Source: Aeromonas veronii (GTDB lineage Bacteria > Pseudomonadota > Gammaproteobacteria > Enterobacterales > Aeromonadaceae). Taken from it: a DNA stretch of 22,500 bases. Positions 1-6,383 of the stretch are shown here, piece by piece. A model generated the notes under the pieces. It ran no database searches and was not told the DNA's origin. It saw nothing but the letters and a program-made list of their open reading frames with translations. Made by a program: the position numbers and the translations under genes. The DNA lies in the NCBI GenBank assembly GCA_041319085.1, contig CP101033.1, forward strand, positions 3,650,001 through 3,672,500, read 5' to 3'. Positions within the stretch are counted from its first letter, which is position 1. Every line of letters starts with the position of its first letter.

Positions 1-398
1 AGCCCATCGTCATCGGCGCCAACTCCAACATCCAGGATGGCGTGGTGATCCACTCCAAATCCGGCGCCGCCGTCACCATCGGCGAGTACACCTCCATTGC
101 CCACCGCTCCATCGTCCACGGGCCGTGCGAAGTAGGTAACCGGGTCTTTATCGGTTTCAACAGCGTACTGTTCAACTGCCATATCGGTGACGGCGCCGTG
201 GTGCGTCACAACTCGGTGATCGATGGCTGCGACCTGCCACCGGAGTTCTACGTTCCCTCCACCACCCGCATCAACCAGCAGAGCGATCTGACCCATATCC
301 CGCGGGTCTCGGTGGATGCCACCGAGTTCTCCGAGGACGTCGCTCACACCAATATCGATCTGGTCAAAGGGTACAAGGCGCTCGCCAACGAGTTCTGA
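1..398 (+). CDS. Gamma-class carbonic anhydrase-like protein, 5' truncated by window edge
   Basis: The reading frame is open from base 3 and stops at TGA 396-398, so the last 131 residues are visible and the start lies outside the window. The protein is a left-handed beta-helix with repeated hexapeptide turns (VTIGEY, CEVGNRVFIGF, CHIGDGAVV). The conserved core IQDGVVIH, then AHRSIVHG, supplies three histidines. The last two are five residues apart, as in the zinc ligands of the Cam/CcmM-type gamma carbonic anhydrases, so metal binding is likely retained. The expected reaction is CO2 hydration to bicarbonate in a trimer. The C-terminal extension after the helix (THIPRVSVDATEF...) is a short helical tail. 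Other members of the hexapeptide superfamily are acyltransferases, but the His pattern favours carbonic anhydrase. No partner gene is visible. Confidence 0.8.
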   Translation, partial: PIVIGANSNIQDGVVIHSKSGAAVTIGEYTSIAHRSIVHGPCEVGNRVFIGFNSVLFNCHIGDGAVVRHNSVIDGCDLPPEFYVPSTTRINQQSDLTHIPRVSVDATEFSEDVAHTNIDLVKGYKALANEF

Positions 399-425
399 TC
401 CCCTTCTTTATTACCAGACAACAAA

Positions 426-445
426 ACGGGCGCCGAGGCGCCCGT
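426..445. terminator. Bidirectional terminator between convergent genes
   Basis: A GC-rich 8-bp stem (ACGGGCGC / GCGCCCGT, loop CGAG) lies between the carbonic anhydrase stop (398) and the SAM hydrolase-family stop (479). The minus-strand side runs into TTTTGTTGT, a better U-tract than the plus-strand side (TGCTATT). It probably serves both genes and works best for the minus-strand gene. Confidence 0.75.
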
Positions 446-478
446 TGCTATTGATATCTCTGCTTATATCTACGCAGT

Positions 479-1387
479 TCAGGAACACTTCTTCAGTCTG
501 ATATGCCAGTTTGCACCGGATTGCACCTGATGCTTGGCGGCGAAGCTATCCATGTTCAGCGCTACCGACACCTGCAGCAGGCTATTGAGGTAGACCAGCG
601 GCTGCCCTTCTGGCACATCGCCAAAGCTGCTGACGTAGGGGGCCTTGCCGTCATATTTGACCGCGGAGCCTTCGCTGATCTTGATGCAGGCGGTATCTCC
701 CTTGTTGATCCCTGCCTTGGTCAGCAGCGCATCGTCGATATTGGTCCAGACGTTGCCGTACTGCACATCGAGGATCGGGATGGTGCCCTTGAGGGTGCCA
801 TCCTTCTCGGCTACCGCAGCCTGATAGGGGATCTTCACCACCTTGGCAGGCAGTTTCGGGCCCACCTGCTCGTAAGTGATGGCGCCGGAGGCGAGCCGGG
901 CGCCGGTGTAGGCATAGACGTCACGACCATGGAAGGTGTAGGACTTCTCGGAGCCCTTGAGGCGATTGGTCTTCTCGTCGATCTGGCGCACGGTGTCGAT
1001 GCCGAAGTGCTCCGCAACCAGAGTCAGGGTGCCGTTGTCCGGGGTGACGATGTAGTGGCCGCTCTTGGTCTTGAGCACCACCGACTTGCGATCGGTGCCG
1101 ACACCCGGATCCACCACGCTGACGAACACGGTGCCCTTGGGCCAGTACTGCAGGGTCTGATAGAGGCGGTAGGAGGCTTCCCAGATGTTGTAGGCCGGGA
1201 TCTCGTGGGTCAGGTCATAGAGCGGCAGGGTGCGATCCACCCCGAAGGCAACCCCCTTCATGGCCGACACGGCGCCATCTTTAAGGCCAAAGTCGGTCTG
1301 GATCACTAGCGCTTCGTTGGCAACGGCGATGCCACTGGCCAGCATGAGGGCGAGCGCGATAGTGCGGGGAGCGGTGTGAATATCCAT
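479..1387 (-). CDS. Exported SAM hydrolase-family protein (DUF62 / SAM hydroxide adenosyltransferase)
   Basis: The protein has 302 residues. Residues 1-24 form a Sec signal peptide (hydrophobic ALALMLASGIAVA, then the cleavage-type sequence AVA-NEA), so the mature protein should be periplasmic. The fold signatures of the SAM hydroxide adenosyltransferase/fluorinase superfamily are present: QTDFGLKDG (30-38), VVDPGVG (91-97), PDNG (116-119) and FHGRD (152-156). D93, R100 and H153 match the Asp-Arg-His triad and spacing of the water-using enzymes that split SAM into adenosine and methionine. Halogenase activity is therefore less likely, and annotation pipelines often mislabel this family as chlorinase. 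The start ATG has AGGAG about 8 bases upstream. Most relatives I know are cytoplasmic, so export is the odd feature here and the physiological substrate outside the cytoplasm is unclear. Confidence 0.85.
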   Translation of the reverse strand: MDIHTAPRTIALALMLASGIAVANEALVIQTDFGLKDGAVSAMKGVAFGVDRTLPLYDLTHEIPAYNIWEASYRLYQTLQYWPKGTVFVSVVDPGVGTDRKSVVLKTKSGHYIVTPDNGTLTLVAEHFGIDTVRQIDEKTNRLKGSEKSYTFHGRDVYAYTGARLASGAITYEQVGPKLPAKVVKIPYQAAVAEKDGTLKGTIPILDVQYGNVWTNIDDALLTKAGINKGDTACIKISEGSAVKYDGKAPYVSSFGDVPEGQPLVYLNSLLQVSVALNMDSFAAKHQVQSGANWHIRLKKCS

Positions 1388-1585
1388 ATCTCAACTCCTG
1401 AATCATCTGAGGATTACAAAACAAAAATAGCCATTTAGACATCCAGACTGCCACTGATAGATTTTTTTGCAAGAAATTTGCAACAAAGTGAGGGGAGATT
1501 CGCAGAAAATATGCTCGCCAAACGGCGGCGGCGGGGGTATCAAAGGCAGAATAAGAAAACGTTTGCAATACAGGAGCTCAGCACC
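1388..1585. other. Divergent intergenic region, promoters not resolved
   Basis: These 198 bp separate the divergent genes at 479-1387 and 1586-2050 and must hold both promoters. The region is AT-richer than its flanks (for example GATTTTTTTGC around 1458). I could not assign a convincing -35/-10 pair or operator. A longer open frame from 1478 exists in the plus-strand gene, but it lacks a ribosome binding site and I treat that part as non-coding. Confidence 0.4.
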
Positions 1586-2050
1586 ATGACACAACCCGTA
1601 CTGGAGATGATGACCCTACTACTGGTGATTGGTGAACAGAGCAGTCAGGTCTGGCTGAGCCAGCCAGATGCGGCCCCGTCACACTACCCGCTGGCCTTTG
1701 GCACCCACGCCATCCAGCCCGGGCCGTTTCGCAACGCGCCCCCCACCCCACTCGAACTGGAGCGAGCCATCATGGTGGTGGAGGATGAGCTAATGCGCAT
1801 CGCCCCACATATCCCGCCCGGCTTGCAGCTGACCCTGCGCAGCCAGCCATCACTGGCCGAAGTGCTGGGGGACAACCAGCTCGACCGGGATCTGGTGGAG
1901 CAGGCGTTCGGCCAACTGGCCGCCATGGCGGAAGGGGATCCCCTCGCCGCCAGCCAGTTGCCCCGTGACGAGCACGTTGCCGCCGTGCTGCTGATCGTCA
2001 GGGAGTGGCTGCACCATCTGGCCAGCGAGAGCGTGCTGATCGTGGAGTAG
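1586..2050 (+). CDS. Conserved-looking hypothetical protein, 154 aa
   Basis: I do not recognise this family. The start is ATG 1586 because AGGAG (1572-1576) lies nine bases upstream; the frame upstream of it has no such signal. The product MTQPVLEMMTLLLVIGEQSS... has no signal peptide of normal form, no cysteines and no membrane helix other than the mildly hydrophobic first 16 residues. The middle is proline-rich (PGPFRNAPPTPLELERA). The second half is predicted helical and acidic, with a run of leucine and alanine positions ending in HLASESVLIVE. It looks like a small soluble cytoplasmic protein. It stands alone between the SAM hydrolase-family gene (divergent) and rhlE (about 210 bp downstream, same strand). 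Codon use is GC-rich like its neighbours, so there is no sign of recent transfer. Confidence 0.7.
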   Translation: MTQPVLEMMTLLLVIGEQSSQVWLSQPDAAPSHYPLAFGTHAIQPGPFRNAPPTPLELERAIMVVEDELMRIAPHIPPGLQLTLRSQPSLAEVLGDNQLDRDLVEQAFGQLAAMAEGDPLAASQLPRDEHVAAVLLIVREWLHHLASESVLIVE

Positions 2051-2261
2051 GATCATGACTGCCGCCCCGTTTACAACCCATTGGCGGTAACACGGTATAA
2101 CGGTGATGGGCGGATGTCACCGGTCATTCACGACATGCCAAACCGGACGCTGCGCCCCTTGCCCATAACCAACTTCTGCCGATCCCCCTGCTTCTGTTAC
2201 CATCGCCGCCACGATGATCGTCGTGGCCGCTGGCCGCGATAACCCCACACTGGTGCCCACT

Positions 2262-3512
2262 ATGTCCATTGTCTCCTTTGCCGACCTGGCCCTCTCCCCC
2301 CGTCTGCAGCAGACCCTGGGCGAACTCGGCTATGCCACCCCCACCCCCATTCAGGCTCGCGCCATCCCGGTCATTCTGGCGGGGCGGGATCTGATGGCGG
2401 GGGCCCAGACCGGCACCGGCAAGACCGCTGCCTTTGTGCTGCCGCTGCTGCAGCAACTGATGCAACACCCGGTGAGCGACACCGCCCGCCCCATCCGCGC
2501 GCTGGTACTGGTACCAACCCGCGAGCTGGCGGTGCAGGTCGCCGAGAGTGTAGCGCGCTACGGTCTGGGTACCGGTCTCACCAGCACGCTGGTGTACGGC
2601 GGGGTGAGTATCGCGGCGCAGGTGGAGGCGTTGAAAAACGGGGTGGATCTGCTTATCGCCACCCCGGGCCGCCTGCTCGATCATCTGCGTCAGGGGGCAC
2701 TTAGTCTGGCTGCGCTGCGCCATCTGGTGTTTGACGAGGCGGATCGGATGCTCGACATGGGCTTTATGGACGAGATCAAAGCACTGCTGAAACAGATCCC
2801 GGCGGATCGCCAGACCCTGCTCTTCTCCGCCACCTGCGATGACAACCTGTTTGCCCTCTGCAAGGTACTGCTGCGCGACCCGGAGCTGATTGAAGTAGCA
2901 CCACGCAACACCACGGCGGCCGAGGTGGAGCAGCGGGTCTACGCGGTGGATAGCGATCGCAAGCTGGCGCTGGTCGAACACATGCTGAAAGTGAAAGGGT
3001 GGGCACCCGCGCTTATCTTCAGCCGCACCCGCCAGGGGGCCGACAAGCTGGCCCAGCAGCTCGGCAAATCGAGCATCAATGCGCTCGCCTTCCACGGCGA
3101 CCTGTCACAAAGCGCACGGGAAAACGTGCTGCTGGCGTTTCGCGCCGGCACTCTGCAGGCACTGGTGGCCACCGACGTGGCGGCCCGCGGCCTCGATATC
3201 AGCGAGCTCAACTATGTTATTAACCTCGAATTCCCGTTTGTGGCCGAGGATTACGTCCACCGCATCGGTCGCACCGGCCGGGCGGGCAACAAGGGGCTCG
3301 CCATCACATTGTTCAGCCCGGAAGATGCGCCGCTGTTGGAGAAGGTGGAAGCGGTGCTCGACACTCGCCTGCCCCAGCAGTGGTTCCCGGGCTTTGAGCC
3401 GGATCTGACCCGCGTTGAGCCCGAGCCGCGCCGCAACAGCAAGGCGGCCCAGAAGCAACGCGCCAGAAAGCAGGCGCTCTCTGGCAACAAGGGTGGCAAA
3501 GGCAAACACTAA
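2262..3512 (+). CDS. rhlE: ATP-dependent RNA helicase, RhlE subfamily DEAD-box
   Basis: The 416-residue protein unwinds short RNA duplexes using ATP; RhlE proteins act in ribosome maturation and RNA decay. All helicase motifs are visible: Q motif (F6 and TPIQ about 28-31), Walker A AQTGTGKT (48-55), PTRELA (85-90), TPGRLLD (134-140), DEAD (159-162), SAT (189-191), then ATDVAARGLDI and HRIGRTGRAG in the second RecA domain. The tail is short and very basic (RRNSKAAQKQRARKQ), typical for RNA anchoring. I chose ATG 2262 because MSIVSFADLALSP matches the normal N-terminus of the family; ATG 2214 would add 16 unrelated residues. Neither start has a strong Shine-Dalgarno sequence. The gene seems to be monocistronic. 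Confidence 0.93.
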   Translation: MSIVSFADLALSPRLQQTLGELGYATPTPIQARAIPVILAGRDLMAGAQTGTGKTAAFVLPLLQQLMQHPVSDTARPIRALVLVPTRELAVQVAESVARYGLGTGLTSTLVYGGVSIAAQVEALKNGVDLLIATPGRLLDHLRQGALSLAALRHLVFDEADRMLDMGFMDEIKALLKQIPADRQTLLFSATCDDNLFALCKVLLRDPELIEVAPRNTTAAEVEQRVYAVDSDRKLALVEHMLKVKGWAPALIFSRTRQGADKLAQQLGKSSINALAFHGDLSQSARENVLLAFRAGTLQALVATDVAARGLDISELNYVINLEFPFVAEDYVHRIGRTGRAGNKGLAITLFSPEDAPLLEKVEAVLDTRLPQQWFPGFEPDLTRVEPEPRRNSKAAQKQRARKQALSGNKGGKGKH

Positions 3513-3684
3513 GCCACCCTTGGAGCGGTCATCTGCAAGTGATTGTATTTAATACGCACACCGCCTTGCCCCCTCAAATAATCATCACCACAAGACGACC
3601 TCAGCACATTGCCGCCATGATGGCGGGTCTGGCAGGGTACGGAGCCAACGCCTCAATCAGAGACAGGGAACCTAATGCCGAGCC

Positions 3685-4242
3685 TCAGGTTTGCTCGTTG
3701 CTGCCGCTCTGGGTGGATGAGCGACGCCCGATGGCGGGCAGCATCCGGGTGACCAGATTGCTGCGCTGACACCAGGAGGTGAACACGATGGCCAGCAGAT
3801 GCAGGCCAATCAGCCCCTGCAGCGCCACCACGCACCCCTCATGCCACTCGTCAGCCCCGAGTTCAAAACCCATCTCGGTATTTTGAAACCAGCCGCTGCC
3901 AGCTGTGGCCAGCACCACCAGCCAAAGCGCCCACACGGCCAGCTTGCCACTGCCGTGATGACCCGGGGCCGGAGGTTGCCGCTCACGCATCTCGCGCGCC
4001 TGCTGGCGAAAATCCTCACCGCTGGGTATGAGGGCACCAAGGCGGGCGTAGCCACGGGCAAAGGTGAGCCCCCACAACAGGCGCAGGGTAATAAGGGCAA
4101 TCGCGCCGTAACCCAACCACTCGTGCCACTCCTCCCCCGCTTCGTTAACCCAGAGGTTGCCGATGCAAACAGCAGCAACTCCCCAGTGGGTCAAGCGAAC
4201 CAGCGGATCCCAGCGAAAGGGATCACCCTTTTTGCTTGGCAT
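3685..4242 (-). CDS. Cytochrome b561-family membrane protein
   Basis: The 185-residue protein has four hydrophobic helices (about 14-32, 39-60, 101-118, 136-157). Four histidines are placed as haem ligands: H19 (LTHWG), H40 (EWHEWLGY), H134 (DEWHE) and H148 (IGLHLLAI). This is the di-haem b-type cytochrome fold of the b561 / Ni-Fe-hydrogenase b-subunit superfamily (COG3658-like). It should pass electrons across or within the inner membrane. Its start overlaps the end of the cytochrome b562 gene by 20 bases, so the two are cotranscribed and probably translationally coupled. The soluble b562 is the obvious redox partner. The tail after residue 160 is polar and probably cytoplasmic. The quinone or donor it uses cannot be read from the sequence. 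Confidence 0.85.
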   Translation of the reverse strand: MPSKKGDPFRWDPLVRLTHWGVAAVCIGNLWVNEAGEEWHEWLGYGAIALITLRLLWGLTFARGYARLGALIPSGEDFRQQAREMRERQPPAPGHHGSGKLAVWALWLVVLATAGSGWFQNTEMGFELGADEWHEGCVVALQGLIGLHLLAIVFTSWCQRSNLVTRMLPAIGRRSSTQSGSNEQT

Positions 4243-4597
4243 ATTTGTGGTACTCCTTCTTCAGGTCGTTGACCTTGGCCAGATGTTCGCGCGCCTTGGC
4301 CTCATCACCCGCCTTGAGTGCGGCCAGGCTGGCGTCCAGCTCGCTTTGTACCTCATTCATCCCTTCAAGGAATTTCTCTTTCTTGGCGGCTGGCATGTTC
4401 TTCTGCTTGGCCACGTCCAGCTGGGCTTTCATCTCGTTGATGTACTTCTCCATGGTGGCTGCATCATCAGCCTTGACGGCCTGCTTGTAGTTGAAGCCAA
4501 TCTTCTTCATCGGCTGTTCCAGATCACCCGCCACGGCAGGCAGGGTCATCAGGCCAAACATCAGGGGCAGCAGCAGGGGGCGGACGGTTTTCAACAT
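4223..4597 (-). CDS. cybC: Soluble cytochrome b562, periplasmic
   Basis: The 124-residue precursor has a signal peptide (MLKTVRPLLLPLMFGLMTLPAVA, cleaved after AVA). The mature four-helix bundle of about 101 residues binds one haem non-covalently. Met7 of the mature chain (GDLEQPM) and the histidine of the last helix (KEYHKYAK) correspond to Met7 and His102 of E. coli cytochrome b562. There is no CxxCH motif, so it is not a c-type cytochrome. AAGGAAA lies a few bases before ATG 4597. It is the first gene of a two-gene operon with the overlapping b561 gene, suggesting electron delivery between membrane and periplasm. Its upstream region is now cut off by the insertion sequence 242 bp before the start. 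Confidence 0.88.
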   Translation of the reverse strand: MLKTVRPLLLPLMFGLMTLPAVAGDLEQPMKKIGFNYKQAVKADDAATMEKYINEMKAQLDVAKQKNMPAAKKEKFLEGMNEVQSELDASLAALKAGDEAKAREHLAKVNDLKKEYHKYAKQKG

Positions 4598-4663
4598 GGG
4601 ATTTCCTTATATAACGACATGCTCGAATAGTTAGGGGTACTTATGAATCCAAACAAGAATTCA

Positions 4664-4693
4664 TCACCAGCATGATGCCATGACTCATGGTGA
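4664..4693. promoter_or_regulatory. Nested inverted repeats upstream of cybC
   Basis: A perfect 13-bp palindrome, CCATGA-C-TCATGG (4678-4690), lies inside a wider TCACCA (4664-4669) / TGGTGA (4688-4693) dyad. It is about 70-100 bp before the cybC start on the minus strand. The position would suit an operator. The cognate regulator is unknown and a chance palindrome is possible. Confidence 0.3.
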
Positions 4694-4831
4694 AACGTTT
4701 GTGAAAAATGCTGTTCTTTGTGGCCAATAGTGACAGATATGCCGCGTTTGTTTGCGCTTGGTAACTGATTGAACGCCGGTGACGCGTGGCAAGAGGATGG
4801 TTGAAAGCGGTAAACAGGGACAAAAAACCCC

Positions 4832-4839
4832 GCCGTAGC
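4832..4839. repeat. Target-site duplication, left copy
   Basis: GCCGTAGC directly abuts the left end of the insertion sequence and is repeated exactly at 6341-6348 after its right end. An intact 8-bp duplication means the insertion is simple and has not recombined. The 9-bp comparison fails (C before the left copy, G after the right copy). Confidence 0.92.
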
Positions 4840-4858
4840 CTGTCTCTTATACACAAAT
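4840..4858 (+). repeat. Left terminal inverted repeat
   Basis: CTGTCTCTTATACACAAAT. From memory of Tn5, the wild-type outside end is CTGACTCTTATACACAAGT, which differs at two positions. The artificial mosaic end CTGTCTCTTATACACATCT also differs at only two. Confidence 0.9.
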
Positions 4859-4885
4859 CCCCAAGCATCGCTTGGGGATTTTTTT
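4855..4885 (+). terminator. Terminator just inside the left IS end
   Basis: A perfect 12-bp stem (AAATCCCCAAGC, loop ATC, GCTTGGGGATTT) runs into seven T residues on the plus strand. It would stop outside transcripts from entering the transposase gene, a common self-restraint device of insertion sequences. On the minus strand it lacks a U-tract (GTGTATAAG follows), so it should act in one direction only. Confidence 0.85.
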
Positions 4886-4917
4886 GAACCTTTTCCCTTC
4901 TCCGTGATCTGACTCTT

Positions 4918-4945
4918 TTGCCATCCCTTATCACGGCTCTAATAT
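4918..4945 (+). promoter_or_regulatory. Possible promoter overlapping the transposase start
   Basis: TTGCCA (4918-4923), a 16-bp spacer and TAATAT (4940-4945) form a plausible sigma-70 promoter whose -10 covers the transposase ATG (4944). Transcripts would start after the first codon and could only give an N-terminally shortened protein. This is like the T2 promoter of IS50 that makes the transposition inhibitor. A second weak candidate starts with TTGAAC (4884-4889), its -10 region lying on a GATC (4906-4909). Confidence 0.3.
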
Positions 4946-6323
4946 GCATCTCACCCAACTCGAACAATGGGCATTCGACCAGTTTGGCCATGCCAATCTC
5001 AAGGACCCCAGACGCACTGAACGTCTCGTCAAACTCGCCACCGCCCTTGCTCAACAACCCGGAGATTGCGTGTCACAACTTCCCCTCTCACCCGCCGACA
5101 TGGAAGGCTCATATCGCTTTATTCGCAACCACCATGTCAATGCCGATGCCATTGCTGATGCAGGCTTTGCCACCACCGCAGCCCTAGCCAGGGACTACGA
5201 CCTGTTGCTGGCACTGGAAGATACCACGGCCCTGACCTTCAACCATGCCAGCGTCCATGATGAGCTGGGGCACACCAATCAAGGCAGTAGTCGCGCTCTG
5301 CTGGCTCACTCCGTCTTGTTGTTTGCTCCGCATAAATCGCAGGTGGTCGGCATGATTGCACAGCGTATCTGGACCCGTGATGTCAGCAAGCGGGGAGAGA
5401 GCCACCGGCATGCCACCCGGCCTTACAAGGAGAAAGAGAGTCGCAAGTGGGAGGAGGCATCCGTGGCCTTTGCCGCCCGTCTCGGCACTCAGATGGCCAA
5501 CGTTATCTCGGTCTGTGACCGGGAAGCGGATATCTACGAATATCTGCATTACAAGCAGAGCAACCAACAACGCTTTGTGGTGCGCTCGATGCAAAGTCGC
5601 TGTATCGAAGAGCATGACCACAAGCTCTACGACTATGCCCGGCAGTGCCACTCTGCCGGCACCAAGGTCGTCAAAATACCGCAGCGGGGCGGCAGAAAAG
5701 CCAGAGAGGCCGTGCTCGACATCAAGTTTACCAAAGTCACCCTAAAGGCTCCGGCCAACAAGCGTAACGAGCCGGATATCCCGCTCTACTACGTGGGATG
5801 CATTGAGCAGGGCGATGCCTCTGACCGGCTGGAGTGGCACCTGCTGACTAGTGAGGCCGTGACCGACGATGCACAGGCCCGCAAGGTTATCGGCTATTAC
5901 GAGCGGCGCTGGCTTATCGAGGATTATCACAAGGTCTGGAAGAGTGCCGGCACTCGGGTAGAAACCTTAAGGATGCAGAGCATGGATAACCTGAAGCGGA
6001 TGTGCGTCATCTTGTCGTTTATCGCGGTGCGTCTGTTGCAATTGAGGTTTATCAACGAGGAGTCATCGGCACAGAATCAAAGCTGCGAAACGGTGATAGG
6101 CCCGACGGGGTGGAAGCTGCTTTGGCGAAAGGTAGAGAAAACGCCGTTGCCAACCAAGGTGCCGGATATGAGATGGGCGTACCGGAGCCTGGCCAAGCTG
6201 GGGGGCTGGAAGGACACTAAACGAACGGGGCGGGCTTCAATAGCGGCATTATGGGAGGGCTGGTTTCGACTCCAGACCCTCCTGGAAGGCTACGAACTGG
6301 CGCAGTCTCTTGAGCACCAATAG
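4944..6323 (+). CDS. tnp: Tn5-like DDE transposase
   Basis: The 459-residue enzyme is close in length to Tn5 transposase (476). Catalytic acids are D93 (ALEDTTAL), D192 (CDREADIYEY) and E326. The YREK signature Y319-R322-E326-K333 (YERRWLIE...K) has exactly the Tn5 numbering. The C-terminal part (DNLKRMCVILSFIAVRLLQL, then TKRTGRASIAALWEGW with one residue changed) matches the Tn5 dimerisation region. It performs cut-and-paste transposition of the flanking ends. Met53 (MEGSYRFIRN) sits where the inhibitor protein of IS50 starts, so a shorter dominant-negative product is possible. ATG 4944 has no Shine-Dalgarno sequence, which fits low expression. The TAG stop overlaps the right inverted repeat by two bases. 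No frameshift or internal stop is present. Confidence 0.95.
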   Translation: MHLTQLEQWAFDQFGHANLKDPRRTERLVKLATALAQQPGDCVSQLPLSPADMEGSYRFIRNHHVNADAIADAGFATTAALARDYDLLLALEDTTALTFNHASVHDELGHTNQGSSRALLAHSVLLFAPHKSQVVGMIAQRIWTRDVSKRGESHRHATRPYKEKESRKWEEASVAFAARLGTQMANVISVCDREADIYEYLHYKQSNQQRFVVRSMQSRCIEEHDHKLYDYARQCHSAGTKVVKIPQRGGRKAREAVLDIKFTKVTLKAPANKRNEPDIPLYYVGCIEQGDASDRLEWHLLTSEAVTDDAQARKVIGYYERRWLIEDYHKVWKSAGTRVETLRMQSMDNLKRMCVILSFIAVRLLQLRFINEESSAQNQSCETVIGPTGWKLLWRKVEKTPLPTKVPDMRWAYRSLAKLGGWKDTKRTGRASIAALWEGWFRLQTLLEGYELAQSLEHQ

Positions 6324-6338
6324 TTGTGATCAAGAGAC
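6305..6338. repeat. Subterminal inverted repeat at the right IS end
   Basis: GTCTCTTGA (6305-6313) is a perfect inverted copy of TCAAGAGAC (6330-6338), which belongs to the right terminal repeat. The arms are 16 bases apart and span the transposase stop codon. The RNA can form a 9-bp hairpin. The DNA offers a second partial transposase site in the opposite orientation. Confidence 0.7.
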
Positions 6339-6340
6339 AG
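6322..6340 (-). repeat. Right terminal inverted repeat
   Basis: Read inward on the minus strand it is CTGTCTCTTGATCACAACT. The first 13 bases equal the Tn5 inside end, including the GATC whose Dam methylation controls inside-end use in IS50. Confidence 0.9.
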
Positions 6341-6348
6341 GCCGTAGC
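6341..6348. repeat. Target-site duplication, right copy
   Basis: GCCGTAGC is identical to 4832-4839. Joining the flanks with one copy recreates CCCC-GCCGTAGC-GGGG, the hairpin of the former purHD terminator. Confidence 0.92.
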
Positions 6349-6383
6349 GGGGTCTGGATCAGCTGGCCAATGGCTTGCGTCAG

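Larger units (their letters stand above)
4840..6340 (+). mobile_element. Complete Tn5/IS50-like insertion sequence (IS4 family), 1501 bp
   Basis: The element starts CTGTCTCTTATACACAAAT (left) and, read inward from the right, CTGTCTCTTGATCACAACT. The 19-bp ends match at 15 positions and are flanked by an 8-bp direct repeat. The left end resembles the Tn5 outside end; the right end resembles the Tn5 inside end, including a Dam GATC site (6328-6331). It carries one full-length transposase gene with all catalytic residues, so it looks able to move. Its GC content looks lower than that of neighbouring genes. It stands between purD and cybC, exactly inside the former purHD terminator hairpin. Confidence 0.95.

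Noticed and set aside
503..1309. Long plus-strand open frame opposite the SAM hydrolase-family gene
   Set aside because: Shadow of a well-supported minus-strand gene; no recognisable protein motif.
4840..4858. Sequencing-adapter (transposon mosaic end) contamination; the reverse frame gives the MYKRQ start often seen in adapter chimeras
   Set aside because: The bases differ from the adapter at two positions. The sequence continues into a full transposase gene, the other end is a proper partner repeat, and an exact 8-bp target duplication flanks the element.
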